From Candidatus Saccharimonadota bacterium (GTDB taxonomy: Bacteria; Patescibacteriota; Saccharimonadia; Saccharimonadales; Saccharimonadaceae), in assembly GCA_017459705.1 (NCBI GenBank), contig JAFUCJ010000006.1:124001-188000 (forward strand): a stretch of 64,000 nucleotides of DNA. Direction: 5' to 3'. Made by a program: the position numbers and the translations under genes. Shown piece after piece: positions 1 to 8,553 of this stretch. Under the pieces are notes generated by a model. It saw only the letters and a program-made list of their open reading frames with translations, searched no databases and was not told where the DNA came from. The number at the start of each line of letters is the position of its first letter. Within the stretch, counting starts at the first letter, position 1.

Positions 1-941
1 CTTCCGGAGCGACAGAGAGTAATAATACAGTCGTGAGAACATTTGAGGGGTGCGAGATAGAGACTTCACCATTCGAGCATCATTCGGTGATTGAAGCGGC
101 GAAGAAATATCGAGGCGAGAAGCTACCGAAACTCTATTCGTATATGCTAGCCAATAACGAAACTGGTGCGATTTTGAATTTACCGCATCCAGAAGTAAGC
201 GCCTGTCATTTTTCCGTAAATACAGACCTATTTGCGGCCAAAAACGAGTGGGGTAAGGAGCTGGCAACAGACCGTAGAAGTGCGTATTTCCATTCGGATT
301 TGACGCAGGCTCTCGGTAAAATACCGGTGAACGTGAAAGATTTGGGGCTAGACTATGCAACATTTAGTGCGCACAAGATAGGAGGTCCGGTGGGGGTGGG
401 GGCTCTGTATGTACGACGGGGTGTGCCATTTTGTCCGCTACTAATCGGCGGGCGCCAAGAGGGAGGTCGGCGTGGTGGAACTTATAATACAATAGGTATT
501 ATTGGTTTCGGGGCAGCGCTTGACGAGGTAGAACGGAATGGCGATATCGAAGAGTACAATACGCGAATTAGAAATATGCGAGATACTCTGGCGCGGATGA
601 TTCTGAAAGATATCCCGGGTAGTTCGCTGAACACAGATCTGATGCCGGGGCGCAGTTTGCCGAACATTCTCAATGTATCATTTGCGGCGGCGGAGGGTGA
701 ATCGATACAACTTTATCTTGATGCTGAGGAGATTGTGGTGTCAACGGGGTCAGCCTGTGCCGCGGGTGATATTAAGCCGTCACATGTGCTGATGGCACTA
801 GCTGGTGATGCCGAAGTGGCACATTCGTCGATTAGATTTTCATTTGGGCTCGCGAATACGATGCGCGACGTGGAGGCAGTGATGCGAGTTTTGCCTGGCA
901 TTATAAAGAAGTTACAAGGAGTGAGTACGGTTGCATTATGA
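1..941 (+). CDS. iscS: Cysteine desulfurase, IscS/NifS type (5' end outside window)
   Basis: PLP enzyme that takes sulfur from cysteine for Fe-S cluster assembly and tRNA thiolation. The reading frame is open from base 3 and begins with SGATESNN, the family's cofactor-loop motif, so the true start lies upstream and the GTG at 33 is internal. Also visible are NNETG, HSD, the PLP-lysine motif SAHKIGG, GGRQEGGRRGGT and the catalytic cysteine in STGSACAAG. The stretch between NNETG and HSD is about 40 residues, longer than the roughly 20 I expect for this family, so there is an insertion next to the active site. It overlaps iscU by 4 bp (ATGA), implying translational coupling and a donor/scaffold pair. 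Family assignment is secure; IscS versus NifS naming is not. Confidence 0.93.
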   Translation, partial: SGATESNNTVVRTFEGCEIETSPFEHHSVIEAAKKYRGEKLPKLYSYMLANNETGAILNLPHPEVSACHFSVNTDLFAAKNEWGKELATDRRSAYFHSDLTQALGKIPVNVKDLGLDYATFSAHKIGGPVGVGALYVRRGVPFCPLLIGGRQEGGRRGGTYNTIGIIGFGAALDEVERNGDIEEYNTRIRNMRDTLARMILKDIPGSSLNTDLMPGRSLPNILNVSFAAAEGESIQLYLDAEEIVVSTGSACAAGDIKPSHVLMALAGDAEVAHSSIRFSFGLANTMRDVEAVMRVLPGIIKKLQGVSTVAL

Positions 942-1348
942 CAAAGCAAGATTGGGTATATTCAGAGACGGTAAAAGAACACTTTTTGAATCCGAGGAAC
1001 TTTTTGATGGGTGATGAAAGCGGGTTTTCGTATGATGCGGTGGGGACGGTAGGAAATCCGGTCTGCGGCGACCAGATGAAAATGTATATCAAGGTGGCGC
1101 GGCGGGAGGATGGTGCGGAAGTGATTGACGATATACGATGGAAGACGTATGGGTGCGCTTCGGCAATCGCTTCGACTTCGGCGCTTTCGGAAATTGCGAA
1201 GGGCAAGACTCTGGACGCGGCATTATTGATTTCGGCGGAGGATATCGACGCGTATCTCGGTAAGTTACCAAAACACAAGTTTCACTGTTCGATTCTGGGG
1301 CACGATGCACTGCGTGATGCGATCGAACAATATCGCAAAAACCATTAA
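938..1348 (+). CDS. iscU: Fe-S cluster scaffold protein IscU/NifU N-terminal type
   Basis: Scaffold on which Fe-S clusters are built with sulfur from the upstream desulfurase. The 136-residue protein has the three cluster ligands in context: C43 and D45 in NPVCGD, C73 in YGCASA, and H116-C117 in FHCSILG. The C-terminal helix HDALRDAIEQY is typical. The IscU LPPVK chaperone motif reads LPKHK here, so interaction with a dedicated HscA is uncertain and no hscAB is seen nearby. The start overlaps the iscS stop by 4 bp, so the two are one transcription unit. It could equally be called NifU-like. Confidence 0.93.
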   Translation: MTKQDWVYSETVKEHFLNPRNFLMGDESGFSYDAVGTVGNPVCGDQMKMYIKVARREDGAEVIDDIRWKTYGCASAIASTSALSEIAKGKTLDAALLISAEDIDAYLGKLPKHKFHCSILGHDALRDAIEQYRKNH

Positions 1349-1354
1349 CCTGCA

Positions 1355-1363
1355 TGATATAAT
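1355..1363 (+). promoter_or_regulatory. Extended -10 promoter of gpsA, leaderless geometry
   Basis: TGATATAAT; the hexamer ends at 1363 and the gpsA ATG begins at 1370, exactly where transcription from such a -10 is expected to start. No -35 is evident. Confidence 0.7.
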
Positions 1364-1369
1364 AGTGAT

Positions 1370-2149
1370 ATGAAAATAACTATTCTAGGAGCGGGGGCGT
1401 TTGGGACGGCGCTGGGCGGAGTGTTAGCAGAGAAGGGCTATGATATAGATTACTATGACTCGCAGATTCAACGTAGAAGCCTAAGCGAAGCACTTTCTGG
1501 TGCACAGACGATGATATTATGTGTACCGTCGGCGGCGGTTCCGCATTTGTTGCCATATTTACCGAAAGACAAGCCAATGGTCGTGGCGACGAAAGGCATC
1601 CTGGGAAAGCAGGCTTTTTCGGAGTTTCGCGACGTAATGGTGCTATCGGGGCCGGGGTTTGCGGATGATATAAAGGCGCGTCGTGAAACATACCTGACGG
1701 CAACCGACGAGCGTGTAGTAGAGCTTTTTACGACTGATTATTTGAATTTTGATAAAACCGGCGATGTGCAGGGGGTGCTACTGTGTGGGGCACTAAAAAA
1801 CGTCTATGCGATTCTCGCTGGATGGTACGGGCTAACGCGTGGGAGTGTAGAGTGGGAGCGCTACATAACAGAGGCGGCGGAAGAAATGCAGGCGCTTATT
1901 TCAGCCAACGGCGGAGAAGCGGCGACGGTGGATTTGGCGTGTGGTATCGGTGATTTAAAATTAACATGTGGATTGCCATCGAGAAACTACGAATATGGAC
2001 AGATGCTAAGGTCTCAGCAAAATACCGAGCCTCAAAAGACAGTCGAAGGGCTCACGACACTTCGGAAGATATTGAAGGGTGATCTGGCGGTGCCAGAGTC
2101 GGCGGTGCATTTAAGAGAATTAATGGATTTAAGTAAAAATTGGGGCTAG
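1370..2149 (+). CDS. gpsA: NAD(P)-dependent glycerol-3-phosphate dehydrogenase
   Basis: Reduces dihydroxyacetone phosphate to sn-glycerol-3-phosphate, the backbone of phospholipids. The N-terminal Rossmann motif GAGAFGTALG, the segment VVATKGI, SGPGFA, the catalytic-helix segment CGALKNVYAILAG, and GIGDLKLTCG with SRNYEYG are all recognisable. At 259 residues it is shorter than typical GpsA (about 330), mainly through trimmed loops in the nucleotide-binding half. It has its own promoter just after iscU. It is the first of several phospholipid-synthesis genes in the window (cdsA, pgsA and an acyltransferase-like gene are far downstream). Confidence 0.9.
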   Translation: MKITILGAGAFGTALGGVLAEKGYDIDYYDSQIQRRSLSEALSGAQTMILCVPSAAVPHLLPYLPKDKPMVVATKGILGKQAFSEFRDVMVLSGPGFADDIKARRETYLTATDERVVELFTTDYLNFDKTGDVQGVLLCGALKNVYAILAGWYGLTRGSVEWERYITEAAEEMQALISANGGEAATVDLACGIGDLKLTCGLPSRNYEYGQMLRSQQNTEPQKTVEGLTTLRKILKGDLAVPESAVHLRELMDLSKNWG

Positions 2150-2168
2150 CCCCGCAAACGGAGGTAAT

Positions 2169-5100
2169 ATGGGACTTAATGCTGGACAGAAAAAAGCCGT
2201 AGAATATCTGGAAGGGCCACTACTAGTGCTTGCTGGTCCGGGGACTGGTAAAACGCAACTTTTGTCGGAGAAGATTGCATATATTCTGAAAACCACCGAC
2301 ACTAATGCGGAAAATATCCTGTGTCTCACTTTTACGGATACGGGTGCGAAAAATATGCGCGAGCGGCTGAAAACGGTGATCGGCAAGGATGCTTTAAAGG
2401 TAACGATTGGAACATATCATGCCTTTGGGCAGGAGATTTTGGCGCAATATAAGTCCTATTCGGTAGACTATGATCGGCGGCTTGATGCGGCGATTGATGA
2501 AGTGCGTCAGTACAAAATCGTGAAGTCGATTCAGGATCGGTTGCCGGGAACGGATATTCTGCGGGGGGATTCCGTAAAAGATATTATTTCGGTTATCAGT
2601 GATGCTAAGGGAGCAAATTTGTCGGCCGAGGATTTAACGCTGGTTGCGAGTCAAAATATCGCCGACTCGGAAGTGCTATCGGAGACCATCTCGCCGCTAC
2701 TTCAAAATATCGTGCCGCGTAAGTTTCGCGAATCATATGACAATGCCTATCAGCCAATTTATGAACTGCTAAAAACACATATTGACGATGCGTTTATCGT
2801 GAAGAATATTGAGCGCAATATATCTGGACTGGCGCGAAGTATGAAAGAAGCTATACTGGCGGCAGAGGAAGCAGAGAGCATTAAGCCCCTGTCGGCATGG
2901 AAAGACGCTAATTTTGAAAAGACTGAGCAGGGTGAATATCGACTAAAAGACCGAGTGGCGAATAAGAAACTATTGTCGATTGCGCGGGTGATGCAAGAGT
3001 ACGAGGAGTACTTGCGGGCCGAGGGGTTGTTTGATTTTGATGATATGATTCAGGAGGCTATCTTTGCACTTCGCAATGACGCTGGATTCAAGGCGACTTT
3101 GCAAGAAAAATATCAGTTTATCATGCTGGACGAGTTCCAAGATACCAATCCGTCACAGCTAGCGATTGTTAAAGAGCTGACTGACTATGAGAAGCCATTG
3201 GTGATGGCGGTAGGCGATGATGACCAGGCGATTTATGAGTTTCAGGGGGCGAATGCGTCGAATTTGACGGATTTTCAGAGGTATTATGAGGCGGAGGTGG
3301 TGCCGCTGACCGAGAATTACCGAAGTACACAGGAGATTTTGGACTTTTCGCGCGAGATTATCAATCAGGCTCCGGATAGATTTGCCGATAAGGTATTGAC
3401 GGCGCACAAGCCAAATCCTGCGAAATCGCAGATTTATCGATACGAGTTCAACTCATCTGATGCAGAGTATGGGTTCGTGGCGGAGAAGATTGCAGAGCTA
3501 ATCAAGAGTGGGGTGCGACAGGATGAAATTGCGGTGATTTCGTATAAAACGAAGTATTTTGAGCCGCTATTGCCATACCTCAAAGCACATCCGGAAATCA
3601 AAATTGCTTATGAGAAGCGTGATAACTTGTTTGACGACGAGCAGATACATGAGATTTTGACGGTATTAAGATTTGTGTGGGAAATCGCGAATGAGAAGCG
3701 CCCGACGGTGCAGATTATGGAGGTGTTATCGTATCCATTCTGGGGAGTGGACGTGCTTGAAGTGGTGCGGCTCGTGGGGGCGGCGCGTGCGTCGCATCGC
3801 CCGACATTTGACTATCTGTCAGGGGAAGGAAGCGAGACGATGCAAGCCACAATGCGTTTTCTGGCAGAATTGGCTGCAAAATCTTTCACGGAGCCGTTAG
3901 AAGTCATGTTGGACTACATGATTGGGCTAATGCCGCTGGGCGATTATCGTTCGCCGTTTTTGCGGTTTTATACAGGGGTGGGGGCGAAAGTAAGCGCCTA
4001 TCAATCTTCCGCAGAAAAACCCGAAAATTCGCGCGAATATCGGACTTTTGTGTTATACGAGAATCTAGCGTCACTAAGGGGGAAACTAATGTGGCATTTC
4101 GGCGATCAGCGGCTTTCGCTTTCACATTTAATCGAGATGGTGGATGACTATACGGCGGCGGATATGATGCTAACTACGACTAGCCCTTATCGAGATGCGG
4201 ACGAGGCGGTGCAGATTCTTACGGCACATAAGTCGAAGGGTTTGGAGTTTGAACATGTGTTTATCCTTTCGGCCGACCATACAGCGTGGGGCAAGGGTAA
4301 AGGAAATAACAATTTGTTGGTACTACCGAAAAATCTGATTCAGATCCGTCATACCGGTACGACGGATAGTGAAAAGTTGCGCGTGCTCTACGTCGCGCTA
4401 ACGCGAGCGAAGCAGGCGCTATATATCACCAACTCACTGAGCGATTTCAAAGGGAAATCACCCGAAAGGTTGGAGTATCTGGAAGAATATGTTGCGAAGA
4501 ATGCAGATGGTGAGGAGGAAGTGATTTCGCCGTTTTTGCCGGAGCGCAAAGTGCGATTGATGTATAACATACAGAGTGCGGCGGTGCGTGAGGAAAACGT
4601 GCGGAATTGGCTAGCGGCATTCATCAATGAATCGCCAGATATGCGGGCGATTTATCGGGAGCGCGTCGAGAAGCTAAGAATGTCGGCGTCGGCGCTGACG
4701 TCGTTTATCGATATTGTTTATGCGGGGCCAGTGAGTTTCTTTGAATCGTACATTTTGCAGGCGCCGCGCGAGGCGATGACGGAAGCTCTGGCCTACGGAG
4801 ATTTGATTCATCGGGCATTTGAATACGTGACAAAACATAAAACAAGCGATGCGGAGGCGACGGCCTATTTCCTAGACGAATTGGCGAGATTGGATTTGCC
4901 GTCTGATGTAATGCAAAAAATTCGCGAGAAAGGGCCGGCGGATCTGGCGGTGGGGTTGTCGCGGTGGGGTGAGATTTTGCGTAGCGGCGAGGCGGAGGTG
5001 GATTTCTATACGGAACGAATAACGGTTAACGGAGTGCCAGTAACGGGTAAAATCGATCATATTATCGTGGATGAAGAAAAGAAAACGATCGAAGTATTTG

Positions 5101-5471
5101 ATTTCAAAACCGGAGCATATCATAAAGAAAAATGGCAAGGGCATGCGACTTTGTATAAATATATGTTGCAACTTTTGTTCTACAAAACGCTACTTAACCA
5201 TTCGGCGAAATATGCGAAATATCGAGTCGAGAGGGCGCATATTCTATTCGTGACGCCAGATAAAGACGGCGAAGTTTATGATAAAATATATGAATATGAC
5301 GATGCGGACGAAGCGGAGTTCCTAGCTCTACTCGCGGCGGTATATAATGAGGTTTCGTCGCTGAGGTTCCTGGACGAACCGGAGATCTTGGTAGAGGCCA
5401 ATACGGCGCTGGGGCTAAAAGACATCAAAAACTTCATCGCGCTACTGCTTGATAAGAACGCCGACTTGTAG
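2169..5471 (+). CDS. UvrD/Rep-type helicase fused to PD-(D/E)XK nuclease (AddA/RecB-like)
   Basis: Single-chain helicase-nuclease, probably for double-strand break processing. SF1 motifs occur in order: Walker A GPGTGKT (K28), motif II DEFQDT (321-326), motif III GDDDQAIYEFQGA, motif IV LTENYRS, motif V TAHKSKGLEFEHVF and motif VI LYVALTRAK (about 740). A RecB-family nuclease domain follows: GDLIHRAFEYV, KIDH (D963), then D978 and K980 in FDFKTG, and the QLLFYKTLL helix. 1100 residues. An SD (GGAGGT, 2160-2165) sits just before the ATG, 19 nt after gpsA, so it probably shares the gpsA transcript. I see no separate AddB/RecC partner in the window; it may act alone. Confidence 0.9.
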   Translation: MGLNAGQKKAVEYLEGPLLVLAGPGTGKTQLLSEKIAYILKTTDTNAENILCLTFTDTGAKNMRERLKTVIGKDALKVTIGTYHAFGQEILAQYKSYSVDYDRRLDAAIDEVRQYKIVKSIQDRLPGTDILRGDSVKDIISVISDAKGANLSAEDLTLVASQNIADSEVLSETISPLLQNIVPRKFRESYDNAYQPIYELLKTHIDDAFIVKNIERNISGLARSMKEAILAAEEAESIKPLSAWKDANFEKTEQGEYRLKDRVANKKLLSIARVMQEYEEYLRAEGLFDFDDMIQEAIFALRNDAGFKATLQEKYQFIMLDEFQDTNPSQLAIVKELTDYEKPLVMAVGDDDQAIYEFQGANASNLTDFQRYYEAEVVPLTENYRSTQEILDFSREIINQAPDRFADKVLTAHKPNPAKSQIYRYEFNSSDAEYGFVAEKIAELIKSGVRQDEIAVISYKTKYFEPLLPYLKAHPEIKIAYEKRDNLFDDEQIHEILTVLRFVWEIANEKRPTVQIMEVLSYPFWGVDVLEVVRLVGAARASHRPTFDYLSGEGSETMQATMRFLAELAAKSFTEPLEVMLDYMIGLMPLGDYRSPFLRFYTGVGAKVSAYQSSAEKPENSREYRTFVLYENLASLRGKLMWHFGDQRLSLSHLIEMVDDYTAADMMLTTTSPYRDADEAVQILTAHKSKGLEFEHVFILSADHTAWGKGKGNNNLLVLPKNLIQIRHTGTTDSEKLRVLYVALTRAKQALYITNSLSDFKGKSPERLEYLEEYVAKNADGEEEVISPFLPERKVRLMYNIQSAAVREENVRNWLAAFINESPDMRAIYRERVEKLRMSASALTSFIDIVYAGPVSFFESYILQAPREAMTEALAYGDLIHRAFEYVTKHKTSDAEATAYFLDELARLDLPSDVMQKIREKGPADLAVGLSRWGEILRSGEAEVDFYTERITVNGVPVTGKIDHIIVDEEKKTIEVFDFKTGAYHKEKWQGHATLYKYMLQLLFYKTLLNHSAKYAKYRVERAHILFVTPDKDGEVYDKIYEYDDADEAEFLALLAAVYNEVSSLRFLDEPEILVEANTALGLKDIKNFIALLLDKNADL

Positions 5472-5477
5472 TATAAT
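5472..5477 (+). promoter_or_regulatory. -10 box abutting the helicase stop codon
   Basis: TATAAT follows directly on the TAG stop of the helicase gene. It would give a leader of about 65 nt before the small zinc-protein gene, with a possible 6-bp stem (ACTTAC/GTAAGT). Confidence 0.5.
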
Positions 5478-5544
5478 AGTTGTCAAACTTACAAGAACGG
5501 TGGTGAATAAGTAAGTCAGTACATTTTGAAAGGGGGTGTAGGAT

Positions 5545-5754
5545 GTGGCGCAGACTACTTGCCCGAAGTGCGGCAAGGTGCTTGTAGGCGATCTCTATGA
5601 TTTGCCTCGCTTGCTGGACCGGCATGAGGAAATGGAGCACCGGCAGGGGTTCCGCGGTAGTTCCAGCTGGAACAAGTGCAGTGCGTGCGGCGGCACCGGC
5701 AGAGATGCTTATCGTTTGCCGTGCAAGATTTGCCGCGGTAGCGGCATGGTGTAA
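5545..5754 (+). CDS. Small putative zinc protein: C2H2-like plus DnaJ-type half finger (69 aa)
   Basis: Unrecognised 69-residue protein. GTG start, supported by a strong purine-rich SD (AGGGGGTG at 5530-5537); an out-of-frame ATG at 5543 is ignored. The N-terminus has CPKCG (C6, C9) followed by RHEEMEH (H27, H32), a C2H2-like spacing. The C-terminus has CSACGGTG and CKICRGSG, two CxxCxGxG units as in the DnaJ cysteine-rich domain, enough for one zinc site. So two metal sites are likely. No J-domain is present. Base composition looks more GC-rich than its neighbours and the strong SD is unlike the leaderless genes around it, which could mean acquired DNA. Function unknown. Confidence 0.7.
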   Translation: MAQTTCPKCGKVLVGDLYDLPRLLDRHEEMEHRQGFRGSSSWNKCSACGGTGRDAYRLPCKICRGSGMV

Positions 5755-5794
5755 GTAAAATGAGTAAAGAAGTAAGCAACACATCAATATCGGA

Positions 5795-5816
5795 GCAAGG
5801 GCCTCTTGGCCCTTGC
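5795..5816 (+). terminator. Hairpin after the small zinc protein
   Basis: GCAAGGGCC and GGCCCTTGC form a 9-bp perfect stem with loop TCTT. The following T-tract is poor (TAATTC), so it may be an inefficient terminator or an mRNA 3' end. Confidence 0.55.
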
Positions 5817-5831
5817 TAATTCAAAATAACT

Positions 5832-5841
5832 GTGATATAAT
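5832..5841 (+). promoter_or_regulatory. Promoter of rpmG
   Basis: GTGA then TATAAT (5836-5841). Predicted transcription start is near 5848, 4 nt before the rpmG ATG. The GGAG at 5843-5846 would lie upstream of the transcript and so is probably not used. Confidence 0.6.
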
Positions 5842-5851
5842 GGGAGTAATT

Positions 5852-6061
5852 ATGGCAAAGAAGAATAATACTAAGCGCAAGTTGGTCGGTCTGGTCTCTG
5901 AGGAATCTGGGGTGCGTGCTTATTACACTAAGAAAAACACCATGAACACTCCTGATAAATTGAGCCTGAGAAAATACGATCCAGTACTTCGCAAACATGT
6001 CCTCTTCGTGGAAACCAAAAAGAATCTCGGCCGAAACGAAGTTAAGGAAAAGAAACGTTAA
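5852..6061 (+). CDS. rpmG: Large-subunit ribosomal protein bL33, zinc-free form
   Basis: 69-residue bL33 of the 50S subunit, near the E site. The ATG at 5852 gives the normal N-terminus MAKKNNTKRK; an in-frame ATG at 5840 overlaps the -10 box and is rejected. The family pattern SGVRAYYTKKN, KLSLRKYDP and RKH is present. All four zinc cysteines of C+ type L33 are replaced: S16 and S19 for the first pair, D43 and L46 for the second. It is therefore a C- protein. A basic C-terminal tail (NEVKEKKR) is added. Single gene with its own promoter and a strong terminator. Confidence 0.93.
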   Translation: MAKKNNTKRKLVGLVSEESGVRAYYTKKNTMNTPDKLSLRKYDPVLRKHVLFVETKKNLGRNEVKEKKR

Positions 6062-6088
6062 AAATAATCCCGTAAGGGATTATTTTTT
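6062..6088. terminator. Bidirectional terminator between rpmG and GH57
   Basis: AAATAATCCC, loop GTAA, GGGATTATTT, then a T run. The T/A runs on both sides serve both strands; the last codons and stop of the minus-strand amylase (6080-) lie in the 3' arm. Confidence 0.85.
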
Positions 6089-7273
6089 GGTGCGATATTC
6101 AATGTCGCGGAGAACATTCATGAAGTACATAAATGATTCGTATGGTGATGCGTAGGCGGAGAAATAGGCATGGACGTCGCCGTCGTTCCAATACTTAGTA
6201 CACATAGAATACGGGTGGTCGCTAGTGGTAAGTTTGCGCCAGTCGCTGATGAGGGTCAGGTCGTGGGTGGCAAGGACGGCGTTTTTAAGGTTATAGAGCG
6301 TGGAGGAAGCCTCTTGTTGCATGGCGTTGGAGGCCCAAGCGGATAAATCGCGTTCGGTGTCGGCCCAAGTGACGGTTTCGGGCATTGAAATCTCGGCAAC
6401 GGGTGGCTCTAATGCGGCGGCCTCGGAGACGGTGACGAATTTGTTTTCGTACTGAGAAAGCCACGCTGGAATCAGACTGTCTAGGAAGTTAAAGATGCCA
6501 GTATCACGCCATTGGTGCTCGCCGAAGGTCTCGAAATCCATGAAAAGATTGATGAGTGGGCCATTCAAGCAGGCGTTATCAAGCCAGCGAAGATATTTGG
6601 CGGTAGTGAGTGGCCACTCTTTCCAGCCTCGGTCCGAGAAACGAAAAGCGATATCGTCAGAAAGACGGTAGTTTTTGAGGAGGAGTTTTGTGGTGCGACA
6701 GCCGGCGGGAGAATATACATGATTGGGGCTGCGCCATTCGAGAACTTTATCCCAACCTTCGGCGAGAATGGCTTGGTAGCCTGATGCGTCCGCCCAACGC
6801 GCCAAGGCGTCATTGTAGGCAAATTCGGTATTGCGAAAACTGCGCGGTGTGATGCCGAATAGCTCACGGATTTTCTCGGCGTGCATTTGTACCTGAGCGA
6901 CAAACTCGTCGAAATCATAGAAAAAGGCCAGGGAATGATAGTAAGTCTCACCGACGATCTCGGCTTGACCGCGGCGAACCATATAGCGGATAATGTCGAC
7001 GAGCTCTGGCGCGAAGCGCTCGGCTTGTTCGAGCCAAGTACCAGTGATGCTGAATGAAACTTTGAAATCTGGGTAACGTTCCATGTTGTCTTTCAGGAGA
7101 TTTAACATGGGGAAATAAGATTTCGTGGCAACTTTCTTAAAAATACGTTCGTTGTTTTCGCGGGCAGAGTACGGCATATCGAAATATCGTGAATTGTTGC
7201 CAACGTCAAAAATTGAGTATTCACGATAGCGAATCGGTTGATGAATATGTAAATACAAACAAATCGCGCGCAC
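6080..7273 (-). CDS. Glycoside hydrolase family 57 (alpha-amylase type)
   Basis: Retaining alpha-glucan hydrolase or transferase. GH57 regions are visible: HQP at 11-13 (region 1), the nucleophile region FRNTEFAY with E150, and the acid/base region MDFETFGEH with D246. Length (397) fits the short alpha-amylase subgroup. No signal peptide, so cytoplasmic. GTG start, chosen because the YLHIHQP strand must be at the N-terminus. It begins 6 nt after the stop of the glycosyltransferase gene, so the pair forms an operon, an arrangement that suggests joint work on a storage glucan. Substrate specificity cannot be told from sequence alone. Confidence 0.9.
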   Translation of the reverse strand: MRAICLYLHIHQPIRYREYSIFDVGNNSRYFDMPYSARENNERIFKKVATKSYFPMLNLLKDNMERYPDFKVSFSITGTWLEQAERFAPELVDIIRYMVRRGQAEIVGETYYHSLAFFYDFDEFVAQVQMHAEKIRELFGITPRSFRNTEFAYNDALARWADASGYQAILAEGWDKVLEWRSPNHVYSPAGCRTTKLLLKNYRLSDDIAFRFSDRGWKEWPLTTAKYLRWLDNACLNGPLINLFMDFETFGEHQWRDTGIFNFLDSLIPAWLSQYENKFVTVSEAAALEPPVAEISMPETVTWADTERDLSAWASNAMQQEASSTLYNLKNAVLATHDLTLISDWRKLTTSDHPYSMCTKYWNDGDVHAYFSAYASPYESFMYFMNVLRDIEYRTKK

Positions 7274-7279
7274 CCTAAA

Positions 7280-8500
7280 TTAAAACCTCTTATGTTTAAT
7301 GTTTTTATTATACACCTTCAAGCATTTTTTCGCAACATCATTCCAGGAAAATTGGTGATATTCGTGTGCGACGTTGGTGGTCAGGGTAGTGCGTAAACCT
7401 TCGCTACCTGCGATAGCAATGATTTCGTCAGCGAGTTTCTGTTCGTCCCAGTAGTCGTATTTCAAACTTGACCAGATAATCTCGGACACGCCAGATTGTT
7501 TTGAGAGAATGAGTGCGTCGCCATGGTGGGCGGCTTCGAGAGCGGTGAGGCCAAATGGCTCTGAGACGGAACTCATGACAAAAATGTCGGTAATACTATA
7601 TATATCGCGGAGACGTTTGCCGCGGATAAAACCAGTGAAGACAACATTCTTGCTGATGCCGAGATCGGCAGCAAGTTCGATGAGGCTATTGCGTTCCTCG
7701 CCGTCGCCGGCTAGCACGAACACGAGCCGGGGATTTTGCTCGATGGCTAAGGCGGCGGCATGAAGAAAATTGTGGAGGCCTTTCTGTATGGTAAAACGGC
7801 CGACGGTAGAAACGATGGTGAAGCCGGATGATTTGAGATGTTCAAGGTAATGATAAGGGGTGGCGGAAAAACGATAGGCGCTTTTTTCGTAATCTTCGTC
7901 GAGAGAATTGTAGATGACGGAAATCTTGCTAAGCGGGATGTGGTATTTGTCGTGAATAAGGCGCTTCGTGGACTCGGATACGGCGATAATTTCGTCGGCG
8001 AGAAGTAGGCCCTCTTGCTCGATTTCATGAATGAGGGGATTGCCGACATGCATACCAGCACGATCGAATTCAGTAGCATGAACATGGGCTATGAGTGGTT
8101 TGTGGAGGGACTTCTTGGCGAGAATACCAGCTTCGTAGGTGAGCCAGTCGTGGGCGTGAATGACGTCCGGACGAAACTCGCTGAGATGCTTTTTAATAAA
8201 ATCCTGGTATGCGTGCTGGACGTCGCGAATGGAAAGATAATTGGTAGGGGACTCGGTAGGGATAATTTTGTCGCAAATGCGCATATTGTCGTAGGCGCCG
8301 CCAAAACGGTAGATTGGGTCTAGATTGGTAGCGGGAATAACGTGCATGAAATCGATTTCTTGATGGTCAGCGGTATATGGTATTATAAAATCTATATCCG
8401 CTCCTTCACGGGCGAGAGCGCGTGCCATATTAAGACAGGCAACACCAAGCCCCCCAGAATTGTGAGGTGGAAGTTCCCAGCCAAGCATGAGTATTTTCAT
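7280..8500 (-). CDS. Glycosyltransferase, glycogen/starch synthase-like (GT-B, GT4/GT5)
   Basis: Probable sugar-nucleotide glucosyltransferase of 406 residues. It begins MKILMLGWELPPHNSGGLG, typical of synthase-like GT-B enzymes; the second half has STVGRFTIQKG, LAGDGEE and the EPFGLTALEAAHHG segment with the E-x7-E motif. The frame is open through the adjacent tRNA region, but the start is taken as the ATG at 8500: a minus-strand TGTGATAAAAT ends at 8508, 8 nt before it. The ATG at 8509 overlaps the -10 and is rejected. With the GH57 gene it forms a two-gene operon, probably for intracellular alpha-glucan. A GT4 role in another polysaccharide cannot be excluded. Confidence 0.88.
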   Translation of the reverse strand: MKILMLGWELPPHNSGGLGVACLNMARALAREGADIDFIIPYTADHQEIDFMHVIPATNLDPIYRFGGAYDNMRICDKIIPTESPTNYLSIRDVQHAYQDFIKKHLSEFRPDVIHAHDWLTYEAGILAKKSLHKPLIAHVHATEFDRAGMHVGNPLIHEIEQEGLLLADEIIAVSESTKRLIHDKYHIPLSKISVIYNSLDEDYEKSAYRFSATPYHYLEHLKSSGFTIVSTVGRFTIQKGLHNFLHAAALAIEQNPRLVFVLAGDGEERNSLIELAADLGISKNVVFTGFIRGKRLRDIYSITDIFVMSSVSEPFGLTALEAAHHGDALILSKQSGVSEIIWSSLKYDYWDEQKLADEIIAIAGSEGLRTTLTTNVAHEYHQFSWNDVAKKCLKVYNKNIKHKRF

Positions 8501-8503
8501 CTC

Positions 8504-8536
8504 TTCCATTTTATCACACTTTGTGCTAAAATGGAA
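8504..8536. promoter_or_regulatory. 33-bp palindromic divergent promoter
   Basis: TTCCATTTTA-T-CACA-CTT-TGTG-C-TAAAATGGAA: a palindrome with one mismatched pair around a 3-nt centre. Each half is a TGTG(A/C)TAAAAT extended -10, pointing left to the glycosyltransferase and right to tRNA-Trp. Confidence 0.7.
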
Positions 8537-8553
8537 ATATAACTTATTTAGGT

